Below, piece by piece: positions 9,888 to 18,632 of a stretch of DNA of 64,000 nt. Source of the DNA: Bythopirellula polymerisocia (GTDB lineage Bacteria; Planctomycetota; Planctomycetia; Pirellulales; Lacipirellulaceae); the NCBI RefSeq assembly GCF_007860015.1, contig NZ_SJPS01000002.1:620898-684897 (forward strand). Reading direction: 5' to 3'. Made by a program: the position numbers and the translations under genes. Within the stretch, counting starts at the first letter, position 1, and each line of letters starts with the position of its first letter. Below the pieces are notes generated by a model, which had not been told where the DNA came from, made no database searches, and worked only from the letters and a program-made list of their open reading frames with translations.

Positions 9888-10027
9888 CTATTGTTCCTCC
9901 GCACAGAAAGTTCTCACGAAATGGCTCGTCCCCATTGGTGCGAGAAATGCGACTTGCTATCTCCCGCCCCTAGCTTACGATGAACCAGCGACTCATTGTA
10001 ACCAAACCGCCCTCCCCTGCCACCACC

Positions 10028-10573
10028 ATGGAAATGTTCCTCCACATCCTGGCTGCGATTCTGCTTGTGCTGACCCTCGCAATCGGCTGGATACTCACTC
10101 TCGTGGCCATGCCGGGAATTTGGCTCATGGTCCTCGCCGCCGCCGGATACGCCTGGCTCGGCCCGCAGACCGGACTGCCCCAGCTTCAATGGAGCACAGT
10201 GATCGTACTCACAGTCCTGGCCGGCGTGGGAGAAATCGCCGAATTCGCTGCCGGCATGGTCGGCGCCCATCGCGCCGGCGGGAGCCGCCGCGCAGCAATC
10301 TTCTCTCTCATTGGTTCCCTGATCGGCGCCATCAGTGGCGCCACCGTCGGAATTCCGATCCCCATCCTCGGTTCCGCGATTGCGGCCGTCGTCGGAGGAG
10401 CCTTGGGCGCATTCGGCGGCGCCGCCTTTGCTGAACATACCCGCGGAGAGTTGGCCGGCCATTCTCTCAAAGTCGGCCAAGCCGCCTTCTGGGGCCGCAT
10501 CCTCGGCACAGGTGCAAAAACATTCGTCGCCTCAATCATCGCAGCGGTGGCAATCATTGCGCTAGTAACCTAA
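10028..10573 (+). CDS. DUF456 family membrane protein
   Basis: A small hydrophobic protein of 181 residues with about five membrane segments rich in Gly and Ala. It matches the DUF456 pattern: MPGIWLMVLAAAGYAW, VLAGVGEIAEF and GAFGGAAFAEHTRGE. The function of the family is unknown. I prefer the ATG at 10028 because family members begin almost directly with a membrane helix. An ATG at 9980 would add 16 residues (MNQRLIVTKPPSPATT) without membrane character. It is transcribed away from purA. Confidence 0.8.
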   Translation: MEMFLHILAAILLVLTLAIGWILTLVAMPGIWLMVLAAAGYAWLGPQTGLPQLQWSTVIVLTVLAGVGEIAEFAAGMVGAHRAGGSRRAAIFSLIGSLIGAISGATVGIPIPILGSAIAAVVGGALGAFGGAAFAEHTRGELAGHSLKVGQAAFWGRILGTGAKTFVASIIAAVAIIALVT

Positions 10574-10610
10574 GTTGCGAAACGATCAGTTGCACTCTCG
10601 ACATTCCTTT

Positions 10611-10635
10611 CATTCCCGCGCAGGCGGGAATCCAG
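10611..10635. repeat. Dispersed palindromic repeat, copy 2 (CATTCCCGCGCA type)
   Basis: The better copy of the repeat also found at 3130-3154. The stem ATTCCCGC/GCGGGAAT is perfect with a short CGCAG-type loop, and TCCAG follows. It lies in the 118-base gap between the convergent ends of the DUF456 gene and the VOC gene, a typical place for REP-like elements. Confidence 0.75.
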
Positions 10636-10691
10636 AGTTCGGACTTGCGACTCAGTGAAGACTGGAAATGTCACCTTTTCCACTGGCTGTG

Positions 10692-11123
10692 CTAACACTC
10701 AGGCAATTCGTAGTCATGTCTTTCTGAACACTCTTCTGAAAGGTATTCGATAAACTCCCAGTCGTTTCCCTCAGGATCGTAAAAGTAGACTCGTTTTCGA
10801 TACGGATGTGAGTTAGGAACGGTCGAGTTCTGATAGCCCGCATCACTGAGTCGTTTGCTCAACGCATCCACATCATCAACTTCATAGGCGAGGTGGTTTA
10901 AGCCCGGTCGACCTCTGTACGGCATTCCACGTTTCTCAGCATCGGGCTTGGCCTGTGTCAGAGCGACGTAGGTATCATCCGTGCCGACATGTACCCAGCG
11001 CACCCCATCCGCACCCGTAGCATCATGTCGAACATCAAACTCGGGAAATGCTGTCTGAAGAAATTGGACAACGGAATCAATGTCGTGGACGCAGAGATTC
11101 GCATGCTCAAGACGTGCAGCCAT
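10692..11123 (-). CDS. VOC family protein (glyoxalase/dioxygenase fold)
   Basis: A 143-residue protein of the vicinal oxygen chelate fold. It has the paired beta-alpha-beta-beta-beta pattern: LEHANLCVHDIDSVVQFL at the start, GLNHLAYEVDDVDALSKRL in the middle and VYFYDPEGNDWEFIEYL at the end. The His and Glu residues in these three segments are the usual metal ligands. The substrate is unknown; lyases, dioxygenases and antibiotic-resistance proteins all share this fold. The ATG at 11123 is preceded by GAAGGA, and the longer TTG-initiated frame is rejected. Confidence 0.82.
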   Translation of the reverse strand: MAARLEHANLCVHDIDSVVQFLQTAFPEFDVRHDATGADGVRWVHVGTDDTYVALTQAKPDAEKRGMPYRGRPGLNHLAYEVDDVDALSKRLSDAGYQNSTVPNSHPYRKRVYFYDPEGNDWEFIEYLSEECSERHDYELPEC

Positions 11124-11212
11124 GTTAATAAGTCCTTCGTTGGATAGCGAACTGAACTCAATTTTCAACATTCAATTGAGCGAACCAATGACCTGTCGAC
11201 CCCCATGAACAC

Positions 11213-12148
11213 TCACTCAAACTCCACCACCACCGGCCGATGATCCGAGCCAACATAAGGCCCGACCGTGCGCTTCGAGACCCGAATCTCTGACCCAACC
11301 AACACGTGATCAATCGGCAACCCACAAACTGGTATAGGAATCGGCATCCATGAGACACTAAGCCCGTGTTCATCAGCTAAATTGCGCAGACCGGATTCTT
11401 GTAAGAGTCGTCCAAACCAATAAGACCAGGGAGTGCAATTGAGGTCGCCAGCCACGATCGTGCGGTCAGATTCACCTCCTTGTACGTCCGTTGCTAACCC
11501 CGACAATTGTGAATTTCTTGCATCCCAAAGATCTCGATTCATTGGCGGAAGGGGATGCGTCGTGATCAAGCGAATTTTATCACCATCTGGAAATTCAAAT
11601 AAGGCAGATAGAGATGGGACCGGTAAAGTCGAGGAATACTCCTTCATTTCACAACTGACCCACGGCAGCTTGCTATACATCGCAATGCCGAAGTTGTCAC
11701 TCCTTACGATGGATTTCTGATACGGCCAGCTAGTCCCAAGTGCCTCATCCAGCGATTCAATCCATTCCGGACTCGTTTCCTGCAGCACAATAAAATCAGG
11801 ATCGCTTTTGCGAATGAACGCAATCACCCGGTCATGACGAGGATTAGTTGTGAGCACATTCAACGTGAGCAGCCGATATACACTGTTTCCAGCGTCAGAA
11901 GCAGGAGCAAAAAACGGCCACAAGGTGGCCGTCAGTCCCAACCCAGCGACCAGACCAACAGTTGCCCACCGTCGTCGTTTCAACAGTAGCAGGAGCAACC
12001 CGGAAACCACCAAAGTAAACGCCGCCTGAACGCGAAAGTGGCTGCACAGATCCAATAAGTAATGCCATCTGCCAAAGAGGCCGGCACACACAACGGCAAT
12101 CGAAAGTATGACACTGATTTCAAAAAGATTTGCCAGGCGTTTCATCAT
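11213..12148 (-). CDS. Membrane-anchored endonuclease/exonuclease/phosphatase (EEP) family protein
   Basis: About 311 residues. Three N-terminal hydrophobic segments (to about residue 90) anchor an EEP-fold domain. Catalytic motifs are visible: LLTLNVLT, IVLQETSPEW, GDLNCTPWS, PIDHVLVG and GSDHRPVVVEF. The fold includes nucleases and lipid or sugar phosphodiesterases; with a membrane anchor this is more likely an extracytoplasmic phosphodiesterase, but the substrate is not clear. The start at 12148 has GGAG seven bases upstream. The SRPBCC gene lies 44 bases upstream on the same strand, probably in the same operon. Confidence 0.85.
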   Translation of the reverse strand: MMKRLANLFEISVILSIAVVCAGLFGRWHYLLDLCSHFRVQAAFTLVVSGLLLLLLKRRRWATVGLVAGLGLTATLWPFFAPASDAGNSVYRLLTLNVLTTNPRHDRVIAFIRKSDPDFIVLQETSPEWIESLDEALGTSWPYQKSIVRSDNFGIAMYSKLPWVSCEMKEYSSTLPVPSLSALFEFPDGDKIRLITTHPLPPMNRDLWDARNSQLSGLATDVQGGESDRTIVAGDLNCTPWSYWFGRLLQESGLRNLADEHGLSVSWMPIPIPVCGLPIDHVLVGSEIRVSKRTVGPYVGSDHRPVVVEFE

Positions 12149-12192
12149 GCTTTGCTCCGGAACCTGTCCCGAATGAATCCGTTGCTCTGTTG

Positions 12193-12663
12193 TTAGCAAC
12201 GAACTGAAGAGCGTCCAGTCTCTGCCACAGACTTGATGAATTGGTTTCTTGTTTGCAACAGGTTGCGTAGGTACCGTTCCAAAAACAGCACATCAGCGAC
12301 CCGGCCCAGCATTCCAAGTGGAGCGGTAAAGTCGAAGATATCCACCATCAGCGTATTCTCCTCTTCCGGTTCAAAGAAATGATCATGATCAAATCGCTTG
12401 AATATCCCGGCAACCATTGAGTCTCGAAAGTATCGGGGAGGTTCGAACGCGACGATCCTCGACGTTAAACGCTGTCTTACGCCAAAGTGCGTCGCCTCCC
12501 AGGTTACTTCTTCCCCCATAGAGATCAATCCCGAGGTGCGGCCAGCCACCGCTTTCTCGTTTGTCTGCAACGTCGACTCGACATGTAGGTCGATGCTTCT
12601 CGAGAGGTCAAACACCGTTTGAATAGAAGCGTTGATTCGCGTCGAAAGCTCAATTCTTGGCAT
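12193..12663 (-). CDS. SRPBCC (START-like) family protein
   Basis: A 156-residue soluble protein with the START-like ligand-binding fold. The N-terminal strand is IELSTRINASIQTVFDLSRS. A mid-part GEEVTWEATHFGVRQRLTSRI follows, with a C-terminal long helix FLERYLRNLLQTRNQFIKSV. The family includes cyclases and hydrophobic ligand carriers such as the CoxG and polyketide cyclase types. No specific ligand can be deduced. It starts with ATG at 12663, is followed by the EEP gene, and has a 515-base noncoding region upstream. Confidence 0.78.
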   Translation of the reverse strand: MPRIELSTRINASIQTVFDLSRSIDLHVESTLQTNEKAVAGRTSGLISMGEEVTWEATHFGVRQRLTSRIVAFEPPRYFRDSMVAGIFKRFDHDHFFEPEEENTLMVDIFDFTAPLGMLGRVADVLFLERYLRNLLQTRNQFIKSVAETGRSSVRC

Positions 12664-13178
12664 CGCATACCTGAGCAGAAAACTTGTTCTAAAAGCAAAA
12701 CGCGAAAAGGGTTCTTAGTCAGCAAGTCGTGGCCGCATTCTATCCCTCGATTGAGGACGAAGCAATTAAGAGAAAAAGATGGGACAATCTCCACACCCAC
12801 ATAACTATATGTGCCTGTCATTGTCCTCAGCTTAAAACTTCGATCGTAGCACTTGCCACAATCGATCGAGCATCTTGGGAAGTTGGAAATAATCTGCACG
12901 CGGGCAGCTTTGACACATTTCCTGAATGGCTAATATTAGCACTTGTGTCGCCTTTCGCTCCGCGGAAGTATCGCTACTTTCGCGGAGCGAATGGCGACTA
13001 TTTCGGCTATTTTGAACCGCGAGCAGTATAGCTTGATTCTGCATTCGGGAACCGGTAGACTCGTTTCATGTATTTAGCAACTCCAAGGCCGCGATGGACA
13101 ATTGGACAAGATTAATACTTATCGTGTTCCCGCTATGAAACTGCTTATTGAAGGTTTGTTTCATTAAGCACGGCATAC
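12664..13178. other. Noncoding region upstream of the SRPBCC gene
   Basis: No frame here has the composition or length of a gene. The main content is the 52-base palindromic element at 12947-12998, described separately. The rest is AT-richer sequence that must carry the promoters of the two divergent genes on either side; I cannot point to clear -35/-10 boxes. Confidence 0.5.
12947..12998. repeat. 52-base near-perfect palindromic element (GTCGCC...GGCGAC)
   Basis: The two 18-base arms GTCGCCTTTCGCTCCGCG and CGCGGAGCGAATGGCGAC are inverse complements with one mismatch. They enclose about 16 bases (GAAGTATCGCTACTTT) that can extend the stem. The structure and position between genes are those of a REP- or MITE-like mobile palindrome. 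There is no T-tract, so it is not a classical terminator. Confidence 0.75.
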
Positions 13179-13640
13179 TTGAGAAGTTTCAATCAATTAA
13201 GAAGTTGGGCTATTAGGCATCCTATTGTGCGACAGGTTGAGGGATATCCGCTGTGCTTAGGCAATGTCAGCGACGTTCGTAACCCACAGAGTCTTCTCAC
13301 CGCAGGTATTGGAGCGGTGGTTGATTTGGCCGCGAACGAATCGCCAGAGCCGCTTCCTCGGGAACTCGTTCACTGTCGATTTCCTCTTATCGACGGTGCC
13401 GAAAACCCGGCTTGGTTGTTGCGTAACGCGGTACACACAGTAGCGGCGCTACTGCGTGCTGATGTGCAGACGCTCGTTTATTGCGGTGCAGGCATGAGCC
13501 GCACTCCCGCTATTGCGGCGGCTGCGCTCATCGTGGCTGCTGGCTGCTCGCCGGCAGAGGCTCTGGCTTGTGTAGCTGGGGAAAGAGCCTCAGACGTATC
13601 CCCGGCGCTTTGGGACGACGTTCAATCGGCACTGGCCTAA
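13179..13640 (+). CDS. Dual-specificity-type protein tyrosine phosphatase
   Basis: Up to 153 residues with the Cys-dependent phosphatase signature CX5R visible as VYCGAGMSRTPAIAAAA. The usual His before the Cys is Tyr here. The upstream strand GIGAVVDLAANE and the general-acid-like segment FPLIDGAENP fit a dual-specificity phosphatase fold. The substrate is unknown. The start is uncertain: no ATG exists in this frame, so a TTG at 13179 or a GTG at 13227 must serve. No strong ribosome site is seen. The gene stands alone before a serine hydrolase gene. Confidence 0.65.
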   Translation: MRSFNQLRSWAIRHPIVRQVEGYPLCLGNVSDVRNPQSLLTAGIGAVVDLAANESPEPLPRELVHCRFPLIDGAENPAWLLRNAVHTVAALLRADVQTLVYCGAGMSRTPAIAAAALIVAAGCSPAEALACVAGERASDVSPALWDDVQSALA

Positions 13641-13823
13641 CAATTCGATACAGTTGCCCCGTTGGCGATTCACGCGTTTGGGCGATTCCATTCAAAGAGT
13701 GTGTACTGAGTGCAATCCCGCTTCTTTATTTTAGGGGGAAGCGGAGCTTGGGCGTCTTGCAGTCGAACCGCAGGGTTGAGATTTTGGTTCGTGATTCAGA
13801 GGCGAGCTGAGAGAAAAATCGCG

Positions 13824-15083
13824 ATGAGCTTACGATCAGTCACTCCTTTGTTTCTGTCGGCAACGCTCCTGGCGACGTCGGCGCTGGGACAAGTCGAAAC
13901 CTTAGAGCAACCCGCTCCGGCAGCGGCTCGCGCCTCTTATCCTCATGCCACCGAACCGATCGGCTCGGTACGAGAGACTTACGATGGCGTGCTGACGCCC
14001 GAAATGGCGGTCAATACCTTTCGGAACATCGATCGGCTTTTTCCCGCGCGTACCGTTCCGCGATCTTTAGCGCCGATGCCATTGCCACCGGCTGCGGTCC
14101 CGCTCGTGAACGTAAGTTTTCAAGTTGGAAACAAAGCATATGATCTCATCGACTACCTCTATATTAACAAGATCGCCGCTCTCTTGGTGCTCAAGGAGGG
14201 GCGGGTGAAGCTGGAGTTGTATCGGTTCGGTAACTCCGCACGAACCCGCTGGATGTCGATGTCGGTAGCGAAGTCGATTACCTCCACACTCATTGGTTCT
14301 GCTGTCAAGCAGGGATACATAGAGAGTCTCACCGATGACGTGACCGAGTACGTTCCGTCACTTTCCGGAAGCGCGTACGATGGGGTCACCATCCGAGACG
14401 TGCTGATGATGTCGTCGGGTGTCGGCTGGAGCGAGGAGTATACAGACCCCGCATCCGATCGCCGGCGGCTGCTAGAGGCGCAGATCGCTCAAGTGCCTGG
14501 CGGGGCCCTGGCCGTGATGAAGAGTTTGCCGAGGGTGGCAGAGCCCGGCACCGTGAACAACTATAACACGGGCGAGACCCAGGTGGCGGCAGAAGTACTG
14601 CGAGGTGCGGTTGGCCAGACGCTGGCGAAGTACCTCTCCGAGCGAATTTGGAGCAAATTCGGGATGGAGGCCGATGCGAACTGGTGGCTTGAGTCTCCCG
14701 ACGGCATCGAGATTGGTGGCAGCGGATTCAGCGCGACGCTCCGCGACTACGGACGTTTCGGCCAGTTCCTACTCAATGGTGGCCGAGCCGGCGGGGAAGC
14801 AATTCTGCCATCATACTGGATCCGTGAGGCAACCACACCCAAGGTCCTCAAGGGGGGAACCCCCTTGGAGTACGGCTACCTGTGGTGGACGGGCACGACT
14901 CCCGCTTCACGCGAGGACGGCGCCTACATGGCCATCGGCATCCACGGGCAGACTCTCTACGTGAATCCAGTCGCGAAGGTCGTGGTCGTGGCCTGGGGAG
15001 CGCGGCCCGAGCCTATGGCGGAGTATGCCATCGACGACTGGTTGTTCTGTGATGCCGTAGCAGATGCACTGAAGTCGAAATGA
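13824..15083 (+). CDS. Exported serine hydrolase (class C beta-lactamase family)
   Basis: A 419-residue protein with a signal peptide (MSLRSVTPLFLSATLLATSALGQ). The beta-lactamase/penicillin-binding fold motifs are present: the SxxK nucleophile SVAK at about residues 147-150, YNT in NNYNTGETQ as the second motif, and GIHGQ near the C-terminus in place of KTG. Such proteins include 6-aminohexanoate-dimer hydrolases, esterases and D-aminopeptidases; a role in antibiotic resistance is not implied. The ATG at 13824 is chosen because it starts the signal peptide. The in-frame upstream part (from 13710) does not look coding. Confidence 0.85.
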   Translation: MSLRSVTPLFLSATLLATSALGQVETLEQPAPAAARASYPHATEPIGSVRETYDGVLTPEMAVNTFRNIDRLFPARTVPRSLAPMPLPPAAVPLVNVSFQVGNKAYDLIDYLYINKIAALLVLKEGRVKLELYRFGNSARTRWMSMSVAKSITSTLIGSAVKQGYIESLTDDVTEYVPSLSGSAYDGVTIRDVLMMSSGVGWSEEYTDPASDRRRLLEAQIAQVPGGALAVMKSLPRVAEPGTVNNYNTGETQVAAEVLRGAVGQTLAKYLSERIWSKFGMEADANWWLESPDGIEIGGSGFSATLRDYGRFGQFLLNGGRAGGEAILPSYWIREATTPKVLKGGTPLEYGYLWWTGTTPASREDGAYMAIGIHGQTLYVNPVAKVVVVAWGARPEPMAEYAIDDWLFCDAVADALKSK

Positions 15084-15790
15084 CCAGTGGAGAAGCGGGC
15101 TAACCAGCGACAGCAGCGAACGAGCGACTCCCATGAGAGGACGGAAAGCTATCGATGCGGTTCTTATCCTGAAGGGATGACAGCCCATAGCCCCGCCAGC
15201 ATTCTTAAATTACTGGGGTGAAGTGAGTTCTGCGAACTTCGCCGCCACCCGGGGTCACAGAACAATTATTTTCATCGGCCGAGCAACAAGCGTTGATTAC
15301 CGGCGGCAATTTGACGAGGCCGAAATAATCCATGCTACTAACGTACGGAATTCTTGATTCTTGACAAACTTTTAACACTCCACACACGTCAAAAGATCTC
15401 AACTTGTTCTCAAGAAAGAAGGCAATCTCTCGCAGAGGCGCAGAGATCGCAGAGCATCTGTTACTATTCTCTCTGTGTCTCTGCGCCTCTGCGAGAAAAG
15501 TCTTAGGGTTGCGGCAACAGGCCGCGCTGGGCGAATCTCGTCCTCGGCAATATTCTACCGGCAACCATAGTCAACTCCTCAAACGAATCTCAATTCATCA
15601 TCGTAACCCCGGGTGGCGAAAATACTCGCTGTCGCTCCTCTTTTCTTACCCGGGGCGAGTCTCTTCAAACGGGAGAGAAGCCATTCCAGAGCCGCGCACA
15701 ATTTGCTGCATTTTGCACGCAAATGTGGGACCCTCCGCAGCAAGTGCACAATTGCTATCCTCGCCGGCCAGCTTTTCAAGCTTGACGCCT
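15084..15790. other. 707-base noncoding region with dispersed repeat
   Basis: No believable gene. Short frames here, for example 15205-15564 on the minus strand, translate the repeat at 15428-15496 and have no family features. Both flanking genes (serine hydrolase on plus, FlgI-like on minus) end here, so it is a convergent region. Confidence 0.5.
15428..15496. repeat. Perfect 19-base inverted repeat (TCTCGCAGAGGCGCAGAGA)
   Basis: The arm TCTCGCAGAGGCGCAGAGA (15428-15446) is followed after 31 bases by its exact inverse complement (15478-15496). Translated, the repeat yields peptides of the SLCLCASAR / SAPLRE kind, which turn up in spurious frames of many bacterial genomes. It is therefore likely a widespread dispersed intergenic repeat. 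It sits between two convergent genes. Confidence 0.75.
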
Positions 15791-17500
15791 CTACTTCCGG
15801 CTGAACAACTCCGGCTCAGGCGTCTCGATATCGAAATTGTGCGTAGAATCTTCTTCCGCTTCGGTTCCGGTGCTCTCACGATCTCGCTTGATTCGCTCAC
15901 GACCGATTTCTGGCAGGGCGTTCACGCGGAAGCGACTTGTCAGGGCGCCATTTTGCTTGGCTTGCTCAAGCATCTGTACCACATCTGGATAGTCGCCACC
16001 CAATTCGACAATTGCGCGGATCACCTCTTCGACATCGGTCGAGACTACCCGCTGCTGAGTAGTCGAGCCAAAGTTGCTGACCTTGATTTGCGCGCCACTC
16101 AGGCCATTGACCAAAATATTTGGCCCCGCATCGAGGACCAACGGCAGCTTGAATTTGTGCTCCAAACTGAAAAAGACAATTTCCGGATGATGACTACTAG
16201 TCACATGGATCAGTGGATCACCCGACAAATCGAGCTTATGGAAGCGGAACTTGCCATTCATGCTTTCCCCCACCAACAGCGTATCGTTGGGGGTCATTGC
16301 AGTCATCGCACGGAAAGCGCCATAACGTGTTTCCGCACTCTTCACCGACAGCAGCGAACGAAGTGCATCGTAGGCCGCACCGTCGTCCATCGCGCTCAAT
16401 GCCGCCAGTGCGTTGACACGGAAAGCTGGCTCATCGCGGACGACCTTTGCCAATGGTTCAACCGCCTCGGTCACATCGAGATAGGCGAGCGCCTCGGCGG
16501 CGTAGAACCGTACTTCGGGGTCGTCGTAGTGAATGCCTTCGAGCAAGGCCTGCTTGGCTTGATCGTCTCCGATGGCTTCAAGCCGAATGGCTGCTGTGGC
16601 CGCGGTGACGGGATCGAGCAATTGGGTTTTCAGCAAACCAAGTCGCGTCTGGAGTTGGCTGGGCGTTTCGTTCAGGGCGATACTCCGCACGACCCGCATG
16701 TAGCGACCAACATTATCCTTGTAGCGCGGATGGATATCCAACTCGACAAATTCATCCGTCTTGGGAGTCGCCATGCCTCGCTGCTGTCCATCGACGTAGC
16801 TGAAGAATCGCTTGCTAACCGACTTGCCAATCATCTGGCTCAAACGTATCGATTGATGTTCGCTGTTTAGCACCAATCCCAGATTGCGAGCCTTGTTTGC
16901 AACGCCCCCTCCCAACACGCGCCCTTTGCGAACCAGTACCTGATCTTCGTCGGCATCGGCAGTTGGGTCGACCAGGATCGGCCCCTGTGCCATTCCCAAG
17001 AGGTGCCCCTTGCGGAGTTGATCTCCCAGGACGGCAGTTTCGGTAAGTCGTGTTTCCAGCAGTCGACCACCGCGCAAGCTGGTGGTACCGCTGCGACTGG
17101 GCGTGCGAACTTCAAGATCAAAATGATCCCCCGCTCGGATGCCTGGCCGCAAGAGGCCACGCACCAAAACCAGTCCTGTATTGGGGGACGCCAGAATATT
17201 ATTGGGATTGGGAACTTCACGGCGATTCATTTCGGCGAGCAAAGAGGCACGCTGCGGCGAAGGGGGGGGATCTTCGCCCGTGCCCGCCAAACCTGTGACG
17301 AGTGCCACTGCTTCCACTTTCACATACGTCAGACCATAGGGCTGGGTTGCATTGCCAACGAGCGTCAGTTCTGCCTTAGATTCTTCCTCAGGAAGTTCTG
17401 GGCTCTGTTGGCGCAAGATAGGACCCATGCAGCCAGTCCACATGGCTCCCACAGAAAGTGCAACGGCCAAACTCACGCGGCTCGAGCGAACAGACCTCAT
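15791..17500 (-). CDS. FlgI-like (flagellar P-ring) lipoprotein with HEAT repeats
   Basis: 569 residues. A signal sequence ends in a possible lipobox (SVGAMWTGC). Residues about 55-260 resemble the flagellar P-ring protein FlgI: VEAVALVTGLAGTGED, NTGLVLVRGLLRPGIRAGD, TSLRGGRLLETRL and GHLLGMAQGPILV. Residues about 290-420 form HEAT-like helical repeats (DPEVRFYAAEALAYLD, RVNALAALSAMDD, ETRYGAFRAMTAM). A further C-terminal domain follows. FlgI itself is about 365 residues and has no HEAT repeats, so this is a variant architecture, perhaps a divergent ring protein or an unrelated envelope scaffold. No other flagellar gene is near. A strong GAGGAG ribosome site precedes ATG 17500. Confidence 0.75.
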   Translation of the reverse strand: MRSVRSSRVSLAVALSVGAMWTGCMGPILRQQSPELPEEESKAELTLVGNATQPYGLTYVKVEAVALVTGLAGTGEDPPPSPQRASLLAEMNRREVPNPNNILASPNTGLVLVRGLLRPGIRAGDHFDLEVRTPSRSGTTSLRGGRLLETRLTETAVLGDQLRKGHLLGMAQGPILVDPTADADEDQVLVRKGRVLGGGVANKARNLGLVLNSEHQSIRLSQMIGKSVSKRFFSYVDGQQRGMATPKTDEFVELDIHPRYKDNVGRYMRVVRSIALNETPSQLQTRLGLLKTQLLDPVTAATAAIRLEAIGDDQAKQALLEGIHYDDPEVRFYAAEALAYLDVTEAVEPLAKVVRDEPAFRVNALAALSAMDDGAAYDALRSLLSVKSAETRYGAFRAMTAMTPNDTLLVGESMNGKFRFHKLDLSGDPLIHVTSSHHPEIVFFSLEHKFKLPLVLDAGPNILVNGLSGAQIKVSNFGSTTQQRVVSTDVEEVIRAIVELGGDYPDVVQMLEQAKQNGALTSRFRVNALPEIGRERIKRDRESTGTEAEEDSTHNFDIETPEPELFSRK

Positions 17501-17683
17501 GCCAATTTTCTCCTCGGCGTTTTAGAACGCGATTTCTTCTTTATTCGATCCGACAACGACTTCCCGGCAAGTCAAGCAAATCTCACTTGTCTTGCCCGCA
17601 GCTTGAGAGCCGATTGCCGGTCTAGCAAGGGGTGCGAAGAATACGAGCCTCACGAATCCCGGTCAAGAGAGTCCTGCCAGCAC

Positions 17684-17923
17684 TCACGGCGGATCGTAAC
17701 CGCCCGGATGCCAAGGATGGCAGCGGCCGATGCGACGAATTCCCAGCAATGCGCCGCGTACGGCACCGTGTTTTTTCACTGCCTCAATGAAATACACGCT
17801 GCATGTCGGCTCGAAGCGACAGCATTGACCCAGCAGGGGACTGATCGTCCATTGATAGCACTTCACAGCGGCGATCAGCAAGAGTGCTGGCACCTGGCGA
17901 CAGATCCTCCACAACTGGTTCAT
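17684..17923 (-). CDS. yidD: Membrane protein insertion efficiency factor YidD
   Basis: A 79-residue protein with the full YidD pattern: an amphipathic N-terminus ([19 protein letters not shown]), the conserved Cys region [16 protein letters not shown] and the C-terminal [16 protein letters not shown]. YidD helps YidC-dependent insertion of inner-membrane proteins. It starts six bases after the rnpA stop, the standard rnpA-yidD arrangement. Confidence 0.95.
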   Translation of the reverse strand: MNQLWRICRQVPALLLIAAVKCYQWTISPLLGQCCRFEPTCSVYFIEAVKKHGAVRGALLGIRRIGRCHPWHPGGYDPP

Positions 17924-17928
17924 GGCGA

Positions 17929-18303
17929 TTACTTGCTAGCGGAAGCGAGTTTTTTCGCTGCTCGCTTGACGAGTTCGGAGAGCGAAGATTGCGCTGCGAC
18001 CAATGAAGGAATTGCCCCGGGCTTGCCGTTTCGCCGGGGTACAATGACCAGATCGAGTCCTTGTGGCAACTCGCTACGGACCAAACGAAAGGCCTCGCGT
18101 AGAATTCGTTTCCAACGATTGCGAACCACGGCATTCCCGCACTTCCGCGATACTACCAAACCCATGCGAGTCTCCTCGGCAAGTCCCCGCTCCGCGTGGA
18201 GCACCAACAGGTCGTCGCTCACTACGCAACGACGCCGAAAAACGCGGTCGAACTCGTCCGATTTCAGCAAGCGAGCCGACTTGGGGAATCTGTTGGAATT
18301 CAT
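17929..18303 (-). CDS. rnpA: Ribonuclease P protein component
   Basis: RnpA is the protein subunit of RNase P, which matures the 5' ends of tRNAs. At 124 residues it has the normal length and the signature [14 protein letters not shown], preceded by [13 protein letters not shown] and an N-terminal [15 protein letters not shown]. The start overlaps the stop of the upstream small membrane-protein gene by four bases. In most bacteria rpmH lies just upstream; here it is replaced by that small gene and a dnaJ-like gene. Confidence 0.95.
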   Translation of the reverse strand: MNSNRFPKSARLLKSDEFDRVFRRRCVVSDDLLVLHAERGLAEETRMGLVVSRKCGNAVVRNRWKRILREAFRLVRSELPQGLDLVIVPRRNGKPGAIPSLVAAQSSLSELVKRAAKKLASASK

Positions 18304-18632
18304 TTTGGGGTTACGGTGTCATCATCGGAATGTTTATCTCCCGAGATCACCGTATCGATTGCCTCTTCAGGGAAACCCTTAGACGAGTCCGAATCATTTC
18401 GGTGAGAAGGATTCGCTCGCAAGGGAGTTACATCGGTCGGAACAGCCGGACCACGGCGAAACCTGCCCAGCCGACGCACCCAATGGGCACCGAGCATCGT
18501 ACTCACGATCAACAACAACCCAAGCAATGCGATTCCCAACAAGGCCATTAGGAGAATCGCGCGTAAGGGCTCAGGAATGGTTGGCTCACTCGCCTGAGCG
18601 ACCAACATGCAGACTCCTATGGAAGCTACCAT
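18300..18632 (-). CDS. Small membrane protein of unknown function
   Basis: A 110-residue protein. The short N-terminus has a hydrophobic stretch (MVASIGVCMLVAQAS) that may be a cleaved signal. A clear membrane helix follows, LRAILLMALLGIALLGLLLIV, and then a basic and acidic soluble tail. I do not recognise a family. Overlaps with its neighbours (seven bases with the dnaJ-like gene, four with rnpA) argue that it is a real, translationally coupled member of the operon. Confidence 0.6.
   Translation of the reverse strand: MVASIGVCMLVAQASEPTIPEPLRAILLMALLGIALLGLLLIVSTMLGAHWVRRLGRFRRGPAVPTDVTPLRANPSHRNDSDSSKGFPEEAIDTVISGDKHSDDDTVTPK

Noticed and set aside
15404..16870. Long plus-strand open frame of 488 codons
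   Set aside because: It lies opposite the FlgI-HEAT gene, which has a signal peptide, ribosome site and family motifs. The plus frame has none, and its first part is a dispersed repeat.
17003..18382. Plus-strand frame of 459 codons
   Set aside because: It is antisense to the well-supported yidD and rnpA genes and to the FlgI-like gene, with no family features.
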